9,975 nucleotides of DNA from an uncultured bacterium (GCA_946886185.1 CAMPIC010000060.1:1-9975), one strand, 5' to 3'; counted from the stretch's first letter, positions 1 to 7,176 are shown. Numbers and translations are program-made. The notes: generated from the letters alone by a model not told the origin.

Positions 1-1602
1 TATTGGTCGATCGACGGGGGCAACAACCCGTTCAAGAAGGAGATCGTCGACCAGCTCAAGGAAGAAGGCGCGTTTTCCGGCAACCCGGATGCGCCGGAAG
101 TGAGCTTCTATCTGAGCGGCGAGTTCATCGATCTCTGCCGCGGCCCGCACGTTCCCTCGACGAAGTGGCTCCAGAACGTGAGGCTGATGCGAGTGAGCGG
201 AGCATACTGGCGCGCAGACGCCTCGCGCGAGCCGCTCACGCGCGTCTACGGAACGGCGTTCTTCACGAAGAACGACCTCGCCGAGTATCTGCACCGGCTC
301 GAGGAGGCCAAGAAGCGCGATCACCGCATCCTCGGCGAGCAGCTCGATCTGTTCCACTTCAGCGACGACGCGCCCGCGATGCCGTTCTTCCATCCCAAGG
401 GAACGATCATCTTCAATCTGCTCGCGGACTACATGAGGAAGCAGCTGGCGCGCCGGGATTATCAGGAAGTGCGGACGCCGCTCATTTATTCCGACCGGAT
501 GTGGCATCAGTCCGGCCACTACGAGAACTACCTGGAGAACATGTTCTTCACGAAGTTCAAGGAGCGCGATGCCGTCAACCCGGAGCTGGTCCACGACAAC
601 ATCGAGACGGGCCGGCAGATGGCAGTCAAGCCGATGAACTGCCCCGGGCACACGCAGGTCTATGCGCACCGGCTGCACAGCTATCAGGATCTCCCCTTGC
701 GGATGTGCGAGATGGCGGTAGTGCACCGGCGCGAGCTGAGCGGAGTGCGCATGGGGCTCTTCCGCGTGCAGCACATCACGCAGGACGATGCCCATCACTT
801 CTGCACGCATGACCAGATCGAAGCGGAAGTGCGCATGCTCATCGACTTCTTCTACGAGATCTACGGCGCGTTCGAGCTGCATGAAGTGGCGCTCGAGCTC
901 TCCACGAGACCGGCGAAGTCGGTCGGTTCGGATGAGATGTGGGAAAAGGCGGAGTCCGCGCTCACGCGGGTGCTCGAGGACTTCGGCCGGGGCTACAAGC
1001 TCAATCCCGGAGACGGCGCGTTCTACGGACCGAAGATCGATTTTCATATCCGCGACGCGATCGGTCGCAACTGGCAGTGCGGCACGATCCAGGTCGACTT
1101 CTCGATGCCGGAGCGATTCGGTCTCGAGTACGTAGGCCAGGACGGCGCGCGCCATACGCCGGTCATGATCCATCGCGCCTGCTATGGATCCCTGGAGCGA
1201 TTCTTCGGCGTCATCACGGAGCACTTCGCCGGCGCATTCCCGCTCTGGCTCGCTCCCGAGCAGGTGCGGATCCTGCCGATCGCCGATTCCTACTTCGCAT
1301 ACGCGCAGAAAGTGAGCGATCAGCTTTCGGCGGCGGGTTTGCGCGCCACGGCGAATCTTCGGGACGGCCGCCTCGGCTACAAAATCCGCGAAGCGACGAT
1401 GCAGAAGATCCCGTACATCCTGGTGGTCGGCGAGAAGGAAGCCGAAGCCGGCACGGTCAACGTCCGCTCCCGCGATCACGGCGAGCTGGGAGCGATGCCG
1501 ATCGCGCAGCTCCTCGATCGCCTGGAGCCCTGGACGGTCGACCAGCGCATGGCGAACCGGGCGACGCGCCCCGAACCGAAGCAAGCCCCGACCCTGGCAT
1601 AG
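1..1602 (+). CDS. thrS: Threonyl-tRNA synthetase, N-terminally truncated by the window edge
   Basis: Class II aminoacyl-tRNA synthetase that charges tRNA-Thr in the cytoplasm. The frame is open from base 1, giving 533 codons before the TAG at 1600-1602. The TGS domain and the first part of the editing domain (about 136 residues by comparison with the E. coli enzyme) lie outside the window. The editing-domain signature DLCRGPHVPST is present, with Cys46 and His50 (window numbering) matching E. coli Cys182 and His186. The zinc ligands of the catalytic core are Cys214 (MNCPGH), His265 (TQDDAHHFC) and His391 (PVMIHRA); their spacing of 51 and 126 residues equals that of E. coli Cys334/His385/His511. 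Motif 3 is GSLERFFG. The anticodon-binding domain runs from VRILPIAD to about residue 510. Oddities are an insertion of about 15 residues before MNCPGH and a tail of about 20 residues after the last domain. The infC gene that often follows thrS is absent. Confidence 0.97.
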   Translation, partial: YWSIDGGNNPFKKEIVDQLKEEGAFSGNPDAPEVSFYLSGEFIDLCRGPHVPSTKWLQNVRLMRVSGAYWRADASREPLTRVYGTAFFTKNDLAEYLHRLEEAKKRDHRILGEQLDLFHFSDDAPAMPFFHPKGTIIFNLLADYMRKQLARRDYQEVRTPLIYSDRMWHQSGHYENYLENMFFTKFKERDAVNPELVHDNIETGRQMAVKPMNCPGHTQVYAHRLHSYQDLPLRMCEMAVVHRRELSGVRMGLFRVQHITQDDAHHFCTHDQIEAEVRMLIDFFYEIYGAFELHEVALELSTRPAKSVGSDEMWEKAESALTRVLEDFGRGYKLNPGDGAFYGPKIDFHIRDAIGRNWQCGTIQVDFSMPERFGLEYVGQDGARHTPVMIHRACYGSLERFFGVITEHFAGAFPLWLAPEQVRILPIADSYFAYAQKVSDQLSAAGLRATANLRDGRLGYKIREATMQKIPYILVVGEKEAEAGTVNVRSRDHGELGAMPIAQLLDRLEPWTVDQRMANRATRPEPKQAPTLA

Positions 1603-1653
1603 CGCCATGCGCCGATCCGCATGGCGTCGCTCACGTATGCGATAGCGCCTTTT
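1603..1653 (+). terminator. Candidate intrinsic terminator of thrS, two overlapping stems
   Basis: Immediately after the thrS stop, CGCCATGCG (1603-1611) and CGCATGGCG (1618-1626) form a perfect 9-bp stem with a 6-base loop. A second stem pairs 1623-1630 (GGCGTCGC) with 1639-1642 and 1646-1649 around a 3-base bulge, and is followed directly by TTTT (1650-1653). The stems share 1623-1626, so they cannot form together. The second has the layout of a rho-independent terminator, though with only four T. Function is inferred. Confidence 0.45.
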
Positions 1654-1678
1654 GATATGTAGCCGCCGGTTTTCGAGG

Positions 1679-1725
1679 AAGGAGAATCGATGGTGATACG
1701 CCTTCCGGCAGCAACCGGGCTCTAG
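1679..1725 (+). other. Shine-Dalgarno plus 11-codon reading frame after thrS
   Basis: AAGGAG (1679-1684) stands 5 bases before an ATG (1690-1692), which opens a frame of 11 codons (MVIRLPAATGL) ending at TAG 1723-1725. The start-site geometry is better than that of the kinase gene in this window, but the product is too short to recognise. It could be a leader peptide, the remnant 5' end of a gene that once followed thrS, or chance. No further open frame on this strand follows before the kinase gene, which is read from the other strand. Confidence 0.2.
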
Positions 1726-1770
1726 TTCTAGTGACCCCGCAACTCCCGCAGCTCCAAGGTCACTTACAAG

Positions 1771-1786
1771 CGCAACAACGGTTGCG
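1771..1786 (-). terminator. Hairpin downstream of the sigma/kinase operon
   Basis: CGCAAC (1771-1776) and GTTGCG (1781-1786) form a perfect 6-bp stem with a 4-base loop, 36 bases beyond the kinase stop codon on the minus strand. The bases after it in that direction (CTTGTAAG) are not a proper U-tract, so this is a weak terminator candidate. A looser GTGACC/GGTCAC inverted repeat lies just beyond it. Confidence 0.25.
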
Positions 1787-1822
1787 TAGTTGGCGATGCC
1801 GCTACTCGAGAAAGTCGCACGA

Positions 1823-4800
1823 TCACACGGACCCTAGCCAGGCCAAGGCCGACCGACAGGAATCCGCCAAGTCCGCCGGAGCACCGGTATCGTCCGTTGT
1901 CAGCCGGTCGATCCATGCCCCCTCGTCGAATTTCCGTGCTAACGTAACCGTGAGCTCGATAGATTCCCGTATCCAGTGAGGGTTTCCGAGCTGGGCGCGG
2001 ATCGTCAGGGACTCGTGACAATTTCGTTTCGCCGATGCGAGATCGCTGTTCCCGAGCGCGACGCGGCTCAATCCGTGCAAAGACCAGGCGATGCCCCTTC
2101 GATCCTCCAGCCTTCTGCGAATCGCCAGGGACTCCTCAAAGGATCTCGTCGCGCCGACCAAATCCCCTTGCGCCAGTGCCAGGTTCCCGAGGGCGTTGAT
2201 CACCCAAGCTATGCCATAGTCGTCCCTGGCGGCGCGGCGAATTACCAACGATTCCTCCAAGTACGACCTCGCCATCGCATAATGCTGCATCTCCACCAGC
2301 AGAAGACCGAGGTTGCCGGAGGTGAGAGCTACGCCCGACTTGTCTCCCGAACTTCGGCGTACTGCGAGAGCTTCCGTGAACCACCGCTGTGCGCGAGCGA
2401 AATTGCCGAGGCGCCATTCGATCATTCCGAGAGAATTGTGGGATCGCGCCGTCTCGGCACGGTCCCGGAGCGTTTCCCAAAGCGCCAGAGATTCCAACTG
2501 TCTCTGCTTCGCTTCGTCGATCTTGTCAGCGTGCCAAAGAAGCGCGCCCAAGGCGTACAGGGCGCCTGCCCGCGCGTCGTTGGGCTCTCTGTTGGCTGCG
2601 ACGGTCTTCTCGCAAGCGGAGATCCCGATCGCGAAATGGCCCCGCACGTACCAAGACCACCAAACGTCCTGACACAACCGGGACGAGAGCTCGGGTCTGG
2701 AGATGCAGCCATGATCGATAGCCGCCAGGATGTTGGGCGTCTCCGTTGACGTGAAAGCCAGCCACTCCGTCTGCCCGTCCGCGCCGGATTCCCAGATGGT
2801 CCAGGCTTCCCGCGCAACCGCCGCAAAATGATCGAGGTGGCGATCTCTTGCCTCATCCACGCTTCGCGCACGGCCAGCGGTGAAGTCACCGACCCTTGAT
2901 CTCGTCTCGCTTTTCTCGCGTACGAAGTCCCGGATGACCTTGTACATATCGAAGCGCGGATTTCCCATCACCACACTCGACCTCAACCAGCTCTTGTCGA
3001 GCAGGCGGTGGATGACATCGATCACGGGGAGAACTGGTTCATGGTGGGTAAGGACCAGAACGGCCTCCGCGGCTTCGAGCGAAAGCCCACCTTCGAACAC
3101 CGCAAGTTGCAGAAGGGCATCCCGATCGACTGGGAGCAACAATTCCCATGACCAGTCGAGTGTTTTGTGAAGCGCGGAGTGACGCCCAGGTGCTCCCCCC
3201 CGCAGGAGAGGCAAAGAGTGCTGCAGGCGATCGCGAAGCTGCTCCACCCCAAGCACTCGCAGCCGGGCTGCCGCGAGTTCGATCGCGAGTGGAAACCCGT
3301 CAATTCGTTCTACGATTTCTTCGACCTGCACCCGGTTTGAAGGATGAACCTCGAACTCGGGACGATGCGCCCGCCCACGCACGCGGAATAGTTCCACTCC
3401 CTGAGTTCTCGGATCGAGAGGCGGAAGGTCGATCACGGATTCACCGGGTAAGTAAAGCCGTTCCCGACTGGTTACGAGGAACCGGGAATCTGTCGTCCGC
3501 TCCAACCACCGCCCCACGGTCTCCTGCGCGTGCTCGGCCACCTGCTCGAAGTTGTCCAACACGAGTAGGCACCTACCCCTCGCCGCGATCGCCTCCGCGA
3601 GTTGGAGGACAGGATCCTCGCTGACCAGTGAGACTCCGAGAGCTGTCGATACGGCGAGGAGAATCCCTTCGCGGCCCCTTGCCTCGCTCAAATCGCAAAA
3701 CCAGGCACCGCCCGGCCAGCTGCCCAAACTCAGCCAAGCGTACTTCATTGCCAAGCGTGTCTTGCCGATGCCACCGGGACCGATGATCGTGAGCAAACGA
3801 TTGCTCGCGGGCTCACCCGCCGATGTTTGCAGCGCCTTCGCAAGCTCGGTCAGTTCCGCCGTGCGCCCCACGAACGCATCATGTTCGGCCCGAAGGAAGA
3901 ACCGCGGTACGATCTCAGGGTCCGATCGTCCTTCGAGAGCGAGCACCACTTCCCGTCCGCTCGGATAGCGGGCGGCAGGATCTTTGTCGAGGAGGCGACG
4001 AATCGTTCGTTTCCAGCCAGGCGGAACCTGATCGAAAGCAGCACTGGAAGCTACGCTCTGGGTCAGCCTGGCATGTGCGATCTCGAACGATGTACTTCCA
4101 TGGAAAGGCAGCTCGCCCGTGACCATTTCGAAAAGCACGACTCCCAGTGAGTACAAGTCGCTCGGGGGACCTACCGCTTCCCCTGTAACTTGTTCCGGGG
4201 ACATGTAGTCCGGAGTACCCGCAAGCCCGACTGCGGGGCCGGTTTCTCCTGACTCCAAGTCCTTTTCGCTCCCAGCGATCCCTCGCGCAGAAGTCGCACT
4301 CGGCTCGCTGCATCCTCCAAGGAGTCTTGGACCTTTGGAGTACGAATTTGGACTCAACCCCGCTTCGCAGCGGCCGAGAACGACTGCCAGCCCGAAGTCC
4401 GTGATCACCGCACGTATTCCCTCTTGGGAGGGAACAAGCATCACGTTGGAACTCTTGACATCCCGGTGCACTATCCCGACTCGGTGAGCAACGTCCAGTG
4501 CCTCAGCCAACTGCCGAACGAGCGGAAGTACTTCCTCGACCGGGATCGCCCCTTCTCTCTCTATCCTGGATGCGAGCGTCTCTCCAGCGAGGTATTCCAT
4601 GGTCAAGAAGGTGACTTGCTTCTCCTCGTCACGATGCAGATCGAAGATCCGATACACGTTCGGATGTGAGATGGAGCGCGCCAGCAAGACCTCCTGCTTG
4701 AAGCGGGCCAGGGATGCTGGATCCGAAGCCATCCATGGGCGGATGGTTTTCAGCGCAATGGAGGCCTCCAGCTCTACGTCCGTGGCGCCAAAGACTTCGC

Positions 4801-5071
4801 CCATTCCGCCTCGGGCAATGAATGTGTCGATTCGATAGCGGTTCGACAGAACATCCCCGATCGTGAAACGGGGGAGTTCCGGTACTTCCATGGAGAGCGC
4901 ACGGAGGCCGGGACTGGTCGGAGTAACGTGGTAACGCAGGAGAATCTCGGCCTCGTCCCGGAGTGCCCGATCCACGGAGCCGGCCTCCTCCAGAATCCGG
5001 TCTCGGTCCTCGGGTGAGGACAACACACGGAAAAGCAAGTCCCTCACTCGAGCGAACTCAACGTGCTGCAT
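1823..5071 (-). CDS. Ser/Thr protein kinase fused to a STAND-type NTPase and TPR repeats
   Basis: A 1082-residue cytoplasmic signalling protein with no predicted signal peptide or membrane segment. Order: an N-terminal helical region (about 5-60) resembling the short module before the kinase in many ECF-associated kinases; a Hanks-type kinase (about 79-380) with glycine loop RGGMGEV (88-94), catalytic Lys108, HRD 202-204, DFG 225-227 and SPE 291-293; a STAND/NB-ARC-like NTPase with Walker A GPGGIGKT (431-438), Walker B LLVLDN (502-507), VTSRE (533-537) and the GFPLA motif (592-596); then TPR-like repeats with an exact 40-residue period (about 861-1040). All main catalytic residues are present, so activity is expected. 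The DFG-SPE interval is 63 residues, far longer than usual. The ATG at 5069-5071 has only a weak AGGT upstream, so translation may depend on the preceding sigma gene, 50 bases away. The substrate is unknown; the co-transcribed sigma factor is the leading candidate. Confidence 0.93.
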   Translation of the reverse strand: MQHVEFARVRDLLFRVLSSPEDRDRILEEAGSVDRALRDEAEILLRYHVTPTSPGLRALSMEVPELPRFTIGDVLSNRYRIDTFIARGGMGEVFGATDVELEASIALKTIRPWMASDPASLARFKQEVLLARSISHPNVYRIFDLHRDEEKQVTFLTMEYLAGETLASRIEREGAIPVEEVLPLVRQLAEALDVAHRVGIVHRDVKSSNVMLVPSQEGIRAVITDFGLAVVLGRCEAGLSPNSYSKGPRLLGGCSEPSATSARGIAGSEKDLESGETGPAVGLAGTPDYMSPEQVTGEAVGPPSDLYSLGVVLFEMVTGELPFHGSTSFEIAHARLTQSVASSAAFDQVPPGWKRTIRRLLDKDPAARYPSGREVVLALEGRSDPEIVPRFFLRAEHDAFVGRTAELTELAKALQTSAGEPASNRLLTIIGPGGIGKTRLAMKYAWLSLGSWPGGAWFCDLSEARGREGILLAVSTALGVSLVSEDPVLQLAEAIAARGRCLLVLDNFEQVAEHAQETVGRWLERTTDSRFLVTSRERLYLPGESVIDLPPLDPRTQGVELFRVRGRAHRPEFEVHPSNRVQVEEIVERIDGFPLAIELAAARLRVLGVEQLRDRLQHSLPLLRGGAPGRHSALHKTLDWSWELLLPVDRDALLQLAVFEGGLSLEAAEAVLVLTHHEPVLPVIDVIHRLLDKSWLRSSVVMGNPRFDMYKVIRDFVREKSETRSRVGDFTAGRARSVDEARDRHLDHFAAVAREAWTIWESGADGQTEWLAFTSTETPNILAAIDHGCISRPELSSRLCQDVWWSWYVRGHFAIGISACEKTVAANREPNDARAGALYALGALLWHADKIDEAKQRQLESLALWETLRDRAETARSHNSLGMIEWRLGNFARAQRWFTEALAVRRSSGDKSGVALTSGNLGLLLVEMQHYAMARSYLEESLVIRRAARDDYGIAWVINALGNLALAQGDLVGATRSFEESLAIRRRLEDRRGIAWSLHGLSRVALGNSDLASAKRNCHESLTIRAQLGNPHWIRESIELTVTLARKFDEGAWIDRLTTDDTGAPADLADSCRSALAWLGSV
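1952..2491 (-). repeat. TPR-like repeats with a 40-residue (120-base) period
   Basis: Within the kinase protein, the segments SLALW (861), ALAVR (901), SLVIR (941), SLAIR (981) and SLTIR (1021) recur at exactly 40-residue intervals, each with an LG..... or LS..... helix about 20 residues later (for example LGMIEWRLGN, LGNLALAQGD). This is the layout of kinesin-light-chain or MalT-like tetratricopeptide repeats, which usually bind peptides, proteins or small ligands. Here they are the likely sensing or docking region at the C terminus. Confidence 0.85.
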
Positions 5072-5121
5072 CGGCGCGACCTAACGTTGAAAGTTGTTTG
5101 CCTAATCTCAGGGGAGTCGGA

Positions 5122-5706
5122 TCACGCTGTCCCTTCCGCAAAGTGCCGGTGCAGCCACATTCGTGCGATCGCCCAGTACTTGGTCGCGGTTTCGCGGGAT
5201 ACACCGAGCAAGCTCGCGATCTCATCCATGGTGAGCCCTGCAAAAACTCGCCATTCCACGATCTTCTCCATCCGCGGATCCAGCACGGCAAGCCGGTTGA
5301 GGGCGTCGTCCAGATCGATGACATCCGGGTCGGCCTGACCGCAGACTTCATCACATCCTGACAGAGAGACCCGCTTCCAGCCCGCCCCTCGTTTGAGAGC
5401 CCCTCTTTTGCGAGCGTGTTCTACCAGGATTCGGCGCATGGCGCCTGCGGCGATCCCGAAGAAGTGGGTGCGTCCGTGGATCGAGAGACGATCCCCATCG
5501 GCAAGGCGCAGGTAGGCCTCGCTGACCAGCGCCGCCGGCTGCAAGGTGTGACCCGCGCGCTCCGTTTTCATGAGATCGGCGCCGAGTTGCAGGAGCTCTG
5601 CATAGAGCAGGACAAAAACTCGGTCCAGGACGTTACGAGGCAGTTCCTGGTGATGATCATTGGCCGAGAGCAGTTGGCTGATCTCCGACCGAGGCAACTC
5701 CGACAT
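5122..5706 (-). CDS. ECF-family RNA polymerase sigma factor (TIGR02999-type)
   Basis: A 194-residue sigma factor that would direct RNA polymerase to a specific promoter set. Region 2 spans about 23-100, with GHTLQPAALVSEAYLRL (52-68) and the family signature HFFGIAAGAMRRILVEHAR (81-99). Region 4 (about 136-190) holds the helix-turn-helix LTMDEIASLLGVSRETATKY (158-177). These match the Sig-70_X6/TIGR02999 group, common in Acidobacteria, Planctomycetes and relatives. The start at 5706 is chosen because GGGAGG sits 6 bases upstream and family members begin near this point; the frame stays open to 5805, but that extension resembles no sigma sequence. In region 2.2 the acidic residues of ordinary ECF sigmas are replaced by QPAA. 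No anti-sigma gene is adjacent. The kinase gene follows after 50 bases on the same strand, so the two are probably co-transcribed. Confidence 0.93.
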   Translation of the reverse strand: MSELPRSEISQLLSANDHHQELPRNVLDRVFVLLYAELLQLGADLMKTERAGHTLQPAALVSEAYLRLADGDRLSIHGRTHFFGIAAGAMRRILVEHARKRGALKRGAGWKRVSLSGCDEVCGQADPDVIDLDDALNRLAVLDPRMEKIVEWRVFAGLTMDEIASLLGVSRETATKYWAIARMWLHRHFAEGTA

Positions 5707-5712
5707 CCGATA

Positions 5713-5718
5713 CCTCCC
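5713..5718 (-). promoter_or_regulatory. Ribosome binding site deciding the sigma-factor start
   Basis: GGGAGG on the minus strand, 6 bases before the ATG at 5706. It supports this start over the upstream in-frame start at 5805. Confidence 0.7.
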
Positions 5719-5764
5719 ATCCGGATCGGGCTCAATTCTACCCGTCTGTCGTCCGGCGTGATAG

Positions 5765-5832
5765 CGATCGGGCAAGGCGGGCGGTGATATCGGGGGCACC
5801 CTCATTCCCGATCGATCAACGCTGCACCGCCC
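5765..5832. repeat. Two interleaved 8-bp inverted repeats
   Basis: CGATCGGG (5765-5772) is complementary to CCCGATCG (5807-5814), and GGGCGGTG (5779-5786) is complementary to CACCGCCC (5825-5832). The order of arms is A-B-A'-B', which is pseudoknot topology if transcribed, or paired operator half-sites if acting as DNA. It lies 59-126 bases upstream of the sigma start codon. Confidence 0.4.
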
Positions 5833-6008
5833 AGGCTGGATGACCAGAGGTTCGACCTAGTCCGTCTGAGGATTCGCTCCAAACGGAGCCACGGTCATCG
5901 AGTCCCGGCAGCACAAATCGTTGCATTGGCCAACTTTCTCCTTCTCACCGGCGACCCGTTCTACGCATGTCGATTGGGAGTCACCTTCAATCCGACCGTC
6001 TTGACCGC

Positions 6009-6014
6009 AGGAGG
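6009..6014 (+). promoter_or_regulatory. Ribosome binding site deciding the lipoprotein start
   Basis: AGGAGG, 4 bases before the ATG at 6019. It selects this start over the in-frame start at 5926, which would place 31 extra residues before the signal peptide. Confidence 0.75.
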
Positions 6015-6018
6015 CAAC

Positions 6019-7176
6019 ATGGAACGCCGCCGAGTTCTCGCTATCGCTGTCGCGACCACACTGTTCGCTGGCTGTTCATCCGATCGACCGTCTGGGCCGA
6101 GCATCGCCACCCCGGATCCGCCCTCCGTCACGGACGCGGAGTTCATTCAGATGGAATCCGATGCTCGCATGGAGATCGATCGACTGAAGGAGATGGCCGA
6201 GCGTGGCGAGGCGGTCGACGCCATGTCTCGTCCCGGACATGTCGTCTGGGTTGATCCAGGTTCCGATGCCATCGAGGATGCGATCGCGGAGGCGGGCGAA
6301 GGGGGGGTGGTCATTCTTCGTCCAGGGCTCCACTCCGAGTCCAGCACCGTGACCGTCGATCGTAGGGTGAGCATCGTGGGTCAGTCTGGAGCGATTCTCG
6401 AGGTCGACACTTCCCCGTGGGATGGAGTAAACCCCATCGCACCGGCAATATACATTCTCGACGCGAATAAAACCGTGATCTGGGGAATCCATCTCAGGCC
6501 GCATGGTCCTATCGGCGGAACCGGAATTCTGGTGGAAGACTCGCGAGAAGTCGTACTCGCGTACAACACCGTGGTGGAACATCAGTACTCGGTGCTGCTG
6601 GAACAGGCTGATCGAACGGTCATGCTGGGAAATGACATCACCTCGACCGATGCATGGATGGATGGAACTATTCCCGATGCGTACGCCGTCATCATCTGCA
6701 ATGCGGAGCGCTCGATTTTGAGCGACAACTCCGTCACCGGCGGACTGTTCGGGTACTGGATCTGCGACCAGCGCGGCGTCATGCTCGCGAATCAGGCGAC
6801 AGGGTCGTTTCTCGGGTTCATTTTTTGCAAGGTACCGCAGGGATTCATTCTGCCAAGGGGCAACGTGATCGGTGCCGAGTTCTCCGCGACTCGTTGGGTG
6901 GCCAAATTCAACCGCTCGTCCGACTGCCTGGATGCAAACTACATCGTGATCGATGGATCCAACAACAACATGCTTGCATACAACCAGTCGACGAACCCAG
7001 GGACCTACGACATCGAATTGGTCGGTGACTCGTACCGTTTCGGCTTCCTGACGCCTTTCAGCTTCGAGAATACCGTCATCGTGGGTAACTCGGATTACAT
7101 CGTCAAGGACTGTGGCGAGGACAACACCGTGATCGGAGGTATTATGGTCGACACCGACGTGGACGTGTGCTTCTGA
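6019..7176 (+). CDS. Lipoprotein with right-handed parallel beta-helix domain
   Basis: A 385-residue exported protein. The N terminus MERRR, hydrophobic stretch and LFAGC form a lipoprotein signal peptide, with Cys19 as the predicted lipidated residue; Phe at -3 is slightly off consensus. A Ser/Pro-rich linker and a short charged helix (about 38-68) follow. From about 75 to 375 the sequence shows irregular repeats of about 22 residues (for example AYNTVV, GNDIT, DNSVT, ANQAT) typical of PbH1/NosD-like beta-helices. Such folds occur in polysaccharide lyases, surface adhesins and NosD-like proteins; the opening segment, from a paired 'DAIEDAIAEAG' to 'VVILRPGLH', resembles the start of many beta-helix proteins. 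No catalytic residues can be assigned, so the substrate is unknown. Six cysteines are present in the mature protein, three of them one coil apart. The gene diverges from the sigma/kinase operon, and sampled lines appear lower in GC than the rest of the window. Confidence 0.9.
   Translation: MERRRVLAIAVATTLFAGCSSDRPSGPSIATPDPPSVTDAEFIQMESDARMEIDRLKEMAERGEAVDAMSRPGHVVWVDPGSDAIEDAIAEAGEGGVVILRPGLHSESSTVTVDRRVSIVGQSGAILEVDTSPWDGVNPIAPAIYILDANKTVIWGIHLRPHGPIGGTGILVEDSREVVLAYNTVVEHQYSVLLEQADRTVMLGNDITSTDAWMDGTIPDAYAVIICNAERSILSDNSVTGGLFGYWICDQRGVMLANQATGSFLGFIFCKVPQGFILPRGNVIGAEFSATRWVAKFNRSSDCLDANYIVIDGSNNNMLAYNQSTNPGTYDIELVGDSYRFGFLTPFSFENTVIVGNSDYIVKDCGEDNTVIGGIMVDTDVDVCF

Larger units (their letters stand above)
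5707..6018. promoter_or_regulatory. Divergent intergenic region between the sigma operon and the lipoprotein gene
   Basis: 312 bases separate the two divergent start codons, so both promoters should lie here. I found no convincing paired -35/-10 boxes on either strand. TAGAAT on the minus strand (5735-5740) is a possible -10 for the sigma gene, but the box 17 bases upstream of it is poor. The region contains two interleaved 8-bp inverted repeats (5765-5832) and a small GCTCC-AAAC-GGAGC hairpin (5876-5889). No additional gene is evident. Confidence 0.5.

Noticed and set aside
1976..2749. A 257-codon open frame on the plus strand opposite the kinase TPR region
   Set aside because: The minus strand here encodes regular TPR repeats; the plus-strand product has no family resemblance and no good RBS.
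5735..5763. Sigma-70 promoter for the sigma gene (TAGAAT with TATCAC 17 bases upstream)
   Set aside because: The -35 box matches the consensus at only one position; only the -10 is plausible.
5707..5805. Upstream start for the sigma factor adding 33 residues
   Set aside because: The extension is unlike any sigma sequence, and GGGAGG is placed for the ATG at 5706.
5926..6018. Upstream start for the lipoprotein adding 31 residues
   Set aside because: It would bury the lipoprotein signal peptide, and AGGAGG is placed for the ATG at 6019.
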